A stretch of 64,000 nt of DNA, from the NCBI GenBank assembly GCA_035636095.1, contig DASPZU010000099.1:1-64000 (forward strand), given 5' to 3'. This DNA is from Gp7-AA10 sp035636095. GTDB taxonomy: Bacteria > Acidobacteriota > Thermoanaerobaculia > Gp7-AA8. Position numbers and translations under genes: made by a program. Every line of letters begins with the position of its first letter. Position 1 is the first letter of the stretch. Under the pieces are notes generated by a model, which was not told where the DNA came from, did not search any database, and worked only from the letters and a program-made list of their open reading frames with translations. This document shows, piece by piece, positions 50,251 through 56,707 of the stretch.

Positions 50251-50891
50251 AGTCGGTCGTGATCGGAGCGCATCTGCAGCGTGATGATGTCGAACCGATC
50301 GCAGTGGCGATTCCGGTTTCGGGATTGTTCCTCAGCGCTGTGGCAATCGCGGATGACCGCCCGCTCGGTGATCGCGATCTGCTGCTGCAAGTTGCGGATG
50401 TCCGTGCCAGGCTCCTCGACCGAGCGACCTTCGTCGCGATCCGATACGGATTCGCCGTTCATGACGCCCGGGAAGCGGAAACGAAATGCGCCTCCCGTGC
50501 GCCGCAGTGGCGTGCGCTGCTCCTCGCGCATCGCGATGAGGTCGAGATGACGCTCAAGGTCGCGGCGTCCGCCCCCGCCCCCCGCCCCGATCGCCACGAT
50601 TTCACGTCCGGCGCCGATTACCTGCGCGCTCTGCACGCCAGTGCCAGCACTGCCGATATCGATCAGGAATTTCGCGAGGCGGTCGAAGGCACGATTGTGC
50701 CGCTGGCGACCAGCCATCGATGGTCGCATCGCGATCGCTCGTCGCTCGAGCTGAGCATGCTCGTGCCAAGGAGCGATCTCGAAAAAATGCGGGCCGCCGG
50801 CGAAAAGCTCCGCAGTCAATTCCCCAAAGTGCCGTTCCTGCTTTCCGGCCCATGGCCGCTGGAGGTCTTTGCCGATGATCATCAGCAATGA
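50247..50891 (+). CDS. Gas vesicle protein GvpL/GvpF (third copy, divergent)
   Basis: This 214-residue protein is a shorter, diverged GvpF/L: it starts MKSVVIGAHLQRDDVEPIAV, has the central LLDRATFVAIRYGFAV and ends LLSGPWPLEVFADDH, a variant of the GPWPPYxF hallmark. Three GvpF/L paralogues in one cluster is also seen in Serratia (F1-F3). It is coupled by ATGA to the short gvp gene and overlaps gvpK by 17 bp. A conserved acidic DEVEM segment replaces part of the coiled region. Confidence 0.82.
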   Translation: MKSVVIGAHLQRDDVEPIAVAIPVSGLFLSAVAIADDRPLGDRDLLLQVADVRARLLDRATFVAIRYGFAVHDAREAETKCASRAPQWRALLLAHRDEVEMTLKVAASAPAPRPDRHDFTSGADYLRALHASASTADIDQEFREAVEGTIVPLATSHRWSHRDRSSLELSMLVPRSDLEKMRAAGEKLRSQFPKVPFLLSGPWPLEVFADDHQQ

Positions 50892-51201
50892 AGATGATCA
50901 ACTGCGCCAGTCGCTGACCTTCGCGGAGCCGTCGATTCCGCAGCGCATCTCCGCCGATCCCGAAGTGGTCGAGAACGGCCTGGCCAAGCTGGTGCTGTCG
51001 ATCATCGAGTTGATCCGCCGCCTGCTCGAAAAACAGGCTTTGCGGCGCATGGACACCGGCAAGCTCACCGACCAGGAAATCGAGCGCCTGGGCGCGTCGC
51101 TGATGAAACTCGAGGAGAAGATGGAAGAGCTGAAGGGCGCGTTCGGGCTCACGGATGACGACTTGAATTTGAAGCTGGGACCGGTGCACACGCTCGAGTA
51201 G
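50875..51201 (+). CDS. gvpK: Gas vesicle protein GvpK
   Basis: GvpK is a small assembly protein of about 110 residues. PEVVENGLAKLVLSIIELIR RLLEKQALRRMDTGKLTD is the diagnostic segment (ENGLAKLVLxxxELIRxLLExQALRRM), followed by EIERLGASLMKLEEKMEELK and the terminal LNLKLGPVHTLE. It starts at the ATG 50875 inside the end of the third gvpF/L gene and has 108 residues. A TTG two codons upstream is not needed. Confidence 0.93.
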   Translation: MIISNEDDQLRQSLTFAEPSIPQRISADPEVVENGLAKLVLSIIELIRRLLEKQALRRMDTGKLTDQEIERLGASLMKLEEKMEELKGAFGLTDDDLNLKLGPVHTLE

Positions 51202-51269
51202 TTGTCGGTTGTCAGTTGTCGGTTCTCCACGCCCACCCGCTGACAACCGACTACCGGCCACCGGCAACT
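51201..51269. repeat. Palindromic repeat of GTTGTCGGTT units between gvpK and gvpJ
   Basis: GTTGTCGGTTGTCAGTTGTC and GGTTCTCC on the left are partly inverted in CTGACAACCGACTACC and GCCACCGGCAAC on the right. It begins at the last base of the gvpK stop. The remaining 40 bases to the gvpJ start hold no clear motif. Confidence 0.7.
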
Positions 51270-51309
51270 GCTTGACGCGCCAGCGGCAAGCCAATAACCT
51301 CCGCGAGCC

Positions 51310-51624
51310 ATGGCGATCGAGTCGCGACAACCCCAGGGCCTTGTCGACATCCTCGACAAGATCCTCGACAAGGGTCTGGTCGTTGCAGGGGACATCAAAA
51401 TCTCGCTGGCGAATGTCGAGCTTCTCACCATTCAAATTCGCCTGGTGATTTGCTCGATCGACAAGGCGCAGGCAATTGGGATCAACTGGTGGCGCTCGGA
51501 TCGTTTCTACTCAGGCGAAGTTGATGCCGTGGAGTACCGGAAGTTGCAGGATCGCGTGCATCAGCTCGAGCAACAGCTCAATCGGGCCGTTCCGCGAAAG
51601 TCGGAGGAGAGGAAAGGCAGGTAA
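51310..51624 (+). CDS. gvpJ: Gas vesicle protein GvpJ (minor GvpA-family protein)
   Basis: A GvpA-like core (GLVDILDKILDKGLVVAGDI, KISLANVELLTIQIRLVICS) is followed by SIDKAQAIGINWWRSDRFYS, where the INWW segment is typical of GvpJ and GvpA2-type minor shell proteins. The C-terminal 35 residues form a helical tail (YRKLQDRVHQLEQQLNRAVP) that distinguishes it from GvpA. Minor GvpA paralogues initiate or cap the vesicle. It ends 3 bp before gvpA, with AGGAGAGGAAAGGCAGG as the gvpA ribosome site. Confidence 0.88.
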   Translation: MAIESRQPQGLVDILDKILDKGLVVAGDIKISLANVELLTIQIRLVICSIDKAQAIGINWWRSDRFYSGEVDAVEYRKLQDRVHQLEQQLNRAVPRKSEERKGR

Positions 51625-51627
51625 CAG

Positions 51628-51939
51628 ATGGCAGTTGAACGCGCACCCGGCGGCAGCAGCCTCATCGACGTACTCGACCGAATTCTCGACAAGGGCATCG
51701 TCGTCGACGCCTGGGTGAGAATCTCGCTGGTCGGCATCGACCTGATCACGGTTGAAGCTCGCGTCGTCATCGCGTCGATTGATACCTACCTCAAGTACGC
51801 CGAGGCGGTCGGCATCACGCCGACGGTTTCGCGTCCGGCACTCGGGCCGGGCGGCGGCAGCTTCGGCAGTGGCGGAGGCGGATTGACCGGCGGAGGGGCG
51901 GAGCCGACTACTTCAGGTACTGGTCGAACCAGCCGCTGA
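51628..51939 (+). CDS. gvpA: Major gas vesicle shell protein GvpA with a glycine-rich tail
   Basis: GvpA forms the ribbed, gas-permeable vesicle wall. SSLIDVLDRILDKGIVVDAW near residue 10, VRISLVGIDLITVEARVVIA near 30 and SIDTYLKYAEAVGITPTV near 50 match GvpA almost residue for residue. Canonical GvpA ends near residue 70; here a tail of about 35 residues follows (GPGGGSFGSGGGGLTGGGAE) that is rich in Gly, Ser and Thr. The tail's last 32 bp overlap the 3' end of the convergent S9 peptidase gene. Being last in the operon is unusual, as gvpA is often first. Confidence 0.93.
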   Translation: MAVERAPGGSSLIDVLDRILDKGIVVDAWVRISLVGIDLITVEARVVIASIDTYLKYAEAVGITPTVSRPALGPGGGSFGSGGGGLTGGGAEPTTSGTGRTSR

Positions 51940-53887
51940 CGGTCTGGTACCACAGCTTCGAGTTCTGCGGCTTCAACACCCAGTGCCCCTCGTCCGGGTA
52001 GTAGAGCAGCTTGGACGACACGCCGCGGCGCTGCAGCGCGGTGAAAAGCTGCAATCCCTGATCAATCGGAACGCGGAAATCGAGCTCGCCGTGCGACACC
52101 AGCGTCGGCGTCCTGAAATTTTTCACGAACAGATGCGGCGACCACTTCTCATACAGCTCGGGGTTGTCCCACGGATTTCCGCGAAACTCCCACTCCGGAA
52201 ACCAGAGCTCTTCCGTCACGCCGTACATCGAGGTCAGGTTGTAGACCCCGGCGTGCGACACCAGCGCTTTGAATCGATCGGTGTGGCCGAGGATCCAGTC
52301 GACCATGTAGCCGCCAAAGGAGCCGCCGGCAGCGCCGATGCGGTTGGCATCGACGAACGGCATGGCTATCAGCTTGTCGACTCCGTTCATGATGTCGATG
52401 TAAGCCTTGCCGCCCCAGTCGCCGGAGATGTCCTCCACGAATTTCTGTCCATAGCCGGTCGAGCCGCGCGGATTGGGCAGGAACACCACGTAGCCGCGGG
52501 CTGCGAACATCTGCGCATTCCAGCGATAGCTCCACGAATCGGCCCAATTTCCCTGCGGGCCGCCGTGGACGAGAACGATGGCCGGATATTTTTTCGACGG
52601 GTCGAAGTTAGGCGGCCTGACCATGAGCGCCTGGACCTGCGCACCGTCGGCGCCGGCGTACCAAAGATCGTTTGTTGCGCCGATCGCGAGCGATGACAGT
52701 AGTGCGTCGTTGTCGTGCGTCAGCTGCGCAACGCCGGCGATCGTCCATTTGTAGATATCGGCAGGCCGCGAGAGCCTCGACCCCTGGAAGTAGATGGCGG
52801 TGCGCGTCGGAACGACGCCGTCGCAAGACATACCGTCAAATACCATCCGCGGCAAGCCGTCGCTCACGCCGATCTCGTAAATGGCGTTCTTCGTCTTCTC
52901 AGGCGCGATGACGAAGATCGACTTGCTGTCGGGCGCCCACGCGATGGACTCGATCCAGTTGTCGAAGCTCGGAGCGAGGCGTCGCGTCGCTCCGGATGAG
53001 CGGTCGTAGAGCCACAGCTCCCACAGATCCGATTCGAACCCGGCACGCGATTGCGATCGCCACGCGATCCAGCGCCCGTCCGGTGAATATTTGGGACTGG
53101 TATCCGCCCCCTGGCGCGTCGTGATTCTTTTTGCAGTACCGCCGGCGAGTGGAACGATGAAGACATCCGAATTGGTGGAGGTCTCGGGATGATCGGACGT
53201 GTCGCGCGCGTACGCCAGCTCTTTGCCGTCGGGCGAGACGTCGAATTCGTCGCCGCCACCGATCGAGAAGGGAGGCGCGTCGAACGATCCTGGAGTCAGA
53301 TCGCGCGTCGGACCGGTGAGCGGAACGAACACGATGTGCGTCCGCGTCGGCGCCTGCCACGATTTCCAATGGCGATAGAGGAGGCCGGTGATGATCCGCG
53401 CGTTGGTCGGTCTCTTCTCCCCGGCCGTCGTCTTGTCCTTGATGCAGGCCGGGTCGACGCCGCAATCGGGATAGATGTCGGAGACCACCAGGAGCCCGCT
53501 GCTATCCGGCATCCACTTCACGCTGCCGGCGCCGCCTTGAAGGTCGGTGAGCTTGCGCGACGTCGCAGCGGCGTAAGTGTAGGCGTACAGATACACCTGA
53601 TTGTCTTTGATGTACGCGAGCGTTTTTCCATCCGGCGACCACGCCGGACCGCTGCCATCGGCGATTTTCTGCGACGCCCCGCCCGCGGAGGGGATGAGAA
53701 ACACCGCGCTGTTGCTTTTGTTGGCCGCCAGATCGGGCGTCGATGCGTCATACGCGATCGTCTTGCCGTCCGGCGAGATCTGCGGCGCGCCGATGCGATG
53801 AATCGATGCCAGGTCCTCGAATGTGATCGGATGCTGCGCCTGGGCTGCACTCGCGATCAGGAAGATAATAAGTACTGATTTTCTCAT
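51908..53887 (-). CDS. Secreted S9-family dipeptidyl/acylaminoacyl peptidase
   Basis: A signal peptide (MRKSVLIIFLIASAAQA) and a seven-bladed propeller (about 25-400, with WSPDGKTLAYIKDN and YSPDGRWIAWRSQSR) precede an alpha/beta hydrolase domain. The catalytic Ser is in GGSFGGYMVDW near 515, the Asp in ELDFRVPIDQG near 600 and the His in DEGHWVLKPQN near 635. These enzymes cleave peptides from N-termini in the periplasm. It is coupled by ATGA to the phosphatase-like gene upstream; the junction is very AT-rich and contains TATAAT about 45 bases before the start on its strand. Confidence 0.9.
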   Translation of the reverse strand: MRKSVLIIFLIASAAQAQHPITFEDLASIHRIGAPQISPDGKTIAYDASTPDLAANKSNSAVFLIPSAGGASQKIADGSGPAWSPDGKTLAYIKDNQVYLYAYTYAAATSRKLTDLQGGAGSVKWMPDSSGLLVVSDIYPDCGVDPACIKDKTTAGEKRPTNARIITGLLYRHWKSWQAPTRTHIVFVPLTGPTRDLTPGSFDAPPFSIGGGDEFDVSPDGKELAYARDTSDHPETSTNSDVFIVPLAGGTAKRITTRQGADTSPKYSPDGRWIAWRSQSRAGFESDLWELWLYDRSSGATRRLAPSFDNWIESIAWAPDSKSIFVIAPEKTKNAIYEIGVSDGLPRMVFDGMSCDGVVPTRTAIYFQGSRLSRPADIYKWTIAGVAQLTHDNDALLSSLAIGATNDLWYAGADGAQVQALMVRPPNFDPSKKYPAIVLVHGGPQGNWADSWSYRWNAQMFAARGYVVFLPNPRGSTGYGQKFVEDISGDWGGKAYIDIMNGVDKLIAMPFVDANRIGAAGGSFGGYMVDWILGHTDRFKALVSHAGVYNLTSMYGVTEELWFPEWEFRGNPWDNPELYEKWSPHLFVKNFRTPTLVSHGELDFRVPIDQGLQLFTALQRRGVSSKLLYYPDEGHWVLKPQNSKLWYQTVSGWFDQYLK

Positions 53888-55467
53888 CTTATATATCCTA
53901 GTGATTTTAAGTTATTATAATATTCTTCATTAACTTTCACGTCATCAGATTGCCCGGCCCGGGGACCATAACTCGCAATGGCGGGCAGCTCTGACGGCAC
54001 GAGGGCGGAGCCCGGCATCTCCGCCGAGGCCGGAAAACCCATCAGGGCGCACAGCGTCGGCGCGACATCGTATGCCGAAGCGGTTTTTTCCCTCAGTGGG
54101 ATGGCCGTCGCCAGCATGCCCTTGCCGCTCTGCCGGTCGCCGGGCAGGCCCACCACCATCACGTCATATCCTTTGCTTTGCAGCGCTTCCACTGCAGCCG
54201 CGACGCCGTCCAGCGCGCGCACCGATTGCGCCACCTGCGCCGAGCGATCGAGCGCCAGACGATTCAGGATCACGTCCAGCGCCGGCAGGTATAGCGCCAC
54301 GAATTGGGGATGGGAGCGATCGATTGCGCTCAGCGCCCGCCGCGTCGCGCCGGCGTCGAGCTGCAGCGGATCGCCTTTGGCGGCCGCGAAAATGGATGCC
54401 TGCCCGATCGAGGTCGCGCTGTCATCGGTGGTCCACCAATTCACGCTCAGCGTCGTCACGCCGCGCGCCGCGAAAATCTCCCACACGAAATCGCGTCGCC
54501 GAACCGTTGGCGGAAGCGGCTCCCGATCGGCAAGCTTGACCGCCGGCGCCAGGTCGTGAAGCACGACATCAGCGCTGGAGAGCGTTTGGATCAAATGCCG
54601 GCCGCCGCGCACGCGCACGCCGTCGACGGCATGGACGCCGTGCATCCGCGGCGGCACGCCCGTGCCGACGGACGCCCATCGCTCGGTGGTCGAATTTCCC
54701 GGAACCGTCGCGATCGCCTGCAGCGCCGGAAAGGTGCGCGTCCTCGCGATCTCGAACGTCAAGCCGTCGACGGCTATCAGCGCCACGCGCACCATCCTGG
54801 GCGTGGTGACGACTGCCATCGGCGTCTGCGCAGTTTGACGGTCTTGCGCGGCGTAGGCCGGCAGAAAAAGAAGCGCGACCAGGATTGCAGCGGCCATCGA
54901 CATCGGAGCGCCTCGGGGCCGCTGATGGATCGCGGGGACGCGCTGCAGCTCGTAAATCGAAAACGAGAGCAGCGCTGCCGAGATCGCCAGCGTTCCGATG
55001 AGAAACGCCATCACGATCAGAACGAGTCCGACCATCAATTCCGCCAACGCCGGTGGCGAGGCGAAGCGCGACCACCACACCGCAATGGCGGCCGAGAGCA
55101 CGGCGCTGACCGTAAAGGAGATTGCCAGCAGCGCCCGCGGGGTGTCGATGGCAAGAGCGGGTCGGATTTTGAGGATCAGCGCGACCACGATCAGCAGCGC
55201 GAAGCTCGCCATCACCGCCGATCCGCCGTACGCGATGGCCAGCAGCAGCGTTTCCCAGGCGCTCAATGGATGATTTCGAAAGAGCATGATCGCGACCAGC
55301 GGCAGAAGTGAGAACGCGCCCATCAGGATGGCGGCCTTGGCAGACACGATGGTCAGCTCGACCCAGAACGCGCGCGACCGCCACGGATCGAGCGCAAACC
55401 ACCGTTCGATTCCGTGCGAGAGATATCCGCGCTCGCGGAGCTGCGCGCGCAAATCGTCGACCGACAC
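53884..55467 (-). CDS. Membrane protein with alkaline phosphatase-superfamily-like domain
   Basis: The first 215 residues hold five or six membrane helices (FWVELTIVSAKAAILMGAFS, LLIVVALILKIRPAL, LMVGLVLIVMAFLIGTLAIS). The C-terminal 300 residues resemble type I phosphodiesterases of the alkaline phosphatase superfamily: RVALIAVDGLTFEIARTRTF, TERWASVGTGVPPRMHGVHA and VAPTLCALMGFP. Several metal ligands of active enzymes are hard to place, so it may be catalytically degenerate. The last 17 codons are extremely AT-rich (about 20% GC) and run into the S9 gene. Confidence 0.7.
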   Translation of the reverse strand: MSVDDLRAQLRERGYLSHGIERWFALDPWRSRAFWVELTIVSAKAAILMGAFSLLPLVAIMLFRNHPLSAWETLLLAIAYGGSAVMASFALLIVVALILKIRPALAIDTPRALLAISFTVSAVLSAAIAVWWSRFASPPALAELMVGLVLIVMAFLIGTLAISAALLSFSIYELQRVPAIHQRPRGAPMSMAAAILVALLFLPAYAAQDRQTAQTPMAVVTTPRMVRVALIAVDGLTFEIARTRTFPALQAIATVPGNSTTERWASVGTGVPPRMHGVHAVDGVRVRGGRHLIQTLSSADVVLHDLAPAVKLADREPLPPTVRRRDFVWEIFAARGVTTLSVNWWTTDDSATSIGQASIFAAAKGDPLQLDAGATRRALSAIDRSHPQFVALYLPALDVILNRLALDRSAQVAQSVRALDGVAAAVEALQSKGYDVMVVGLPGDRQSGKGMLATAIPLREKTASAYDVAPTLCALMGFPASAEMPGSALVPSELPAIASYGPRAGQSDDVKVNEEYYNNLKSLGYIR

Positions 55468-55526
55468 GCCTGCATCCTAATGGAATTTCAATGGCTTAGG
55501 AACGTTCTAAGAGCCTGCGATCGGCC

Positions 55527-56408
55527 ATGGAATCGATGTCTGCGGAACCTGTTAACGCCGCCGAGGGCGGCGGCGCTCCACCCGCTGAGGGCGGCGGCAC
55601 TCCACTAAAGCGGCGCGGTTTTTTTGCGCGCATTCTGGCCGCCCTGATCCTCGGCATCGGAATGGTGAAGGCGATTCTGTTCGTGGCCGTCGACTACATG
55701 CGCGGCCTGGCGGTCAATCCGTTCGAAGGATTCGGCCTCACCCAATTCGCGGTCGCCGGGGCCTCGATGGCCCTGAGCATCGCCGCCTACGCCACCAAAG
55801 CGCCGCTGCCGCTGGTGGTCGGATTCGTGCTGATCATTCTGATTCATGAGATCGGCCACGCGGTGGTGATCCGCGCCAAGGGGCTCCGCGCCGGGATGAT
55901 GGTGTTCATTCCGTTCATCGGCGGTGCGGTGACGCTCAAGGATCAGCCGCGATCGGCGTACGACGATGCGCAGATCGGTCTGGCCGGTCCGATCGCCGGC
56001 ACGCTGGCATCGTTGCTGGTTCTGCAAATTTACAAGTGGACGAACACTCCGCTCTATCTCGCCATCGCAGCGGCAGGATTCGCGGTCAATCTGCTGAATC
56101 TGCTGCCGATTGGAATGCTGGACGGGGGGCGTATCTCGGCCGCCGTCACCAAGTGGATGTGGGTCCTGGGCGGCGGCGCGCTGGTGTACAAAGTCGTCAA
56201 ACAGCCGAACCCGCTGATGCTGCTCCTGATCGCGCTGGTCGCGTTTCAGGTTTACGCATCGATTGTGCGTGAGAAAAATGACAAGAGTTTTTACGACGTG
56301 ACCATCACGCAGCGGGCCAGCATCGCGCTGGCCTACTTCTTTCTTGTGGTATTCCTCGGCCACCAGACCTGGATGTCTTTGGACCGGCTGGCTGCCCTGC
56401 CGCGATAG
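55527..56408 (+). CDS. M50-family intramembrane zinc metalloprotease (site-2 protease-like)
   Basis: The zinc motif HEIGH lies in LIILIHEIGHAVVIRAKGLR near residue 110 and the second ligand in LNLLPIGMLDGGRI near 188, with six to seven membrane helices. M50 proteases cut transmembrane segments of anti-sigma factors or signal peptides. No PDZ domain is present, as in the minimal branch. The N-terminal NAAEGGGAPPAEGGGTPLKR is encoded by a tandem GC-rich repeat and looks foreign; the family-like part begins at RRGFFARILAALILGIG. Confidence 0.88.
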   Translation: MESMSAEPVNAAEGGGAPPAEGGGTPLKRRGFFARILAALILGIGMVKAILFVAVDYMRGLAVNPFEGFGLTQFAVAGASMALSIAAYATKAPLPLVVGFVLIILIHEIGHAVVIRAKGLRAGMMVFIPFIGGAVTLKDQPRSAYDDAQIGLAGPIAGTLASLLVLQIYKWTNTPLYLAIAAAGFAVNLLNLLPIGMLDGGRISAAVTKWMWVLGGGALVYKVVKQPNPLMLLLIALVAFQVYASIVREKNDKSFYDVTITQRASIALAYFFLVVFLGHQTWMSLDRLAALPR

Positions 56409-56413
56409 TATTG

Positions 56414-56671
56414 ATGAAGATGAATCTGTACCTCGTTCTGGCACTCGCGCTCGGCGCGGCAACACCGGCGCCGATGATGTCGCCGACCGCTACGGTGATC
56501 ACGGCGCGCGGCGAGCGTGCTGCGGTATGCGGGCCGGCTTCGGCGGGATGGGTTCTGCGCACCGGCAGGAGTGCCGGTGCCACACAGTTGTGGCACGGAC
56601 ACTCTTGTCCGTGCGGCACGGGTGTCCTCACCGGCGCCGCCTCTCCCCGCGCTCCTGCGTTCAGCTGCTGA
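56414..56671 (+). CDS. Doubtful small gene: signal peptide joined to repeat-encoded sequence
   Basis: The first 24 residues (MKMNLYLVLALALGAATPAP) look like a signal peptide, but after residue 45 the frame is made of three adjacent hairpin repeats and has odd composition (AGATQLWHGHSCPCGTGVLT). It may be a small secreted protein gene cut short by repeat insertion, or no gene at all. It has no clear ribosome site and lies between the M50 gene and secA. Confidence 0.3.
   Translation: MKMNLYLVLALALGAATPAPMMSPTATVITARGERAAVCGPASAGWVLRTGRSAGATQLWHGHSCPCGTGVLTGAASPRAPAFSC
56559..56613. repeat. Three back-to-back perfect hairpins with 4-base loops
   Basis: GCACCGGCA-GGAG-TGCCGGTGC (56559-56580), GCCACA-CAGT-TGTGGC (56579-56594) and CACGGACA-CTCT-TGTCCGTG (56594-56613) share end bases so the stems abut. 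A GCACGGGTGTCC tail continues to about 56630. The set lies in the 299-bp gap before secA. Confidence 0.8.
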
Positions 56672-56707
56672 GTCTTTCTCATCGGCTGATTACGCAAGGG
56701 GAACATC

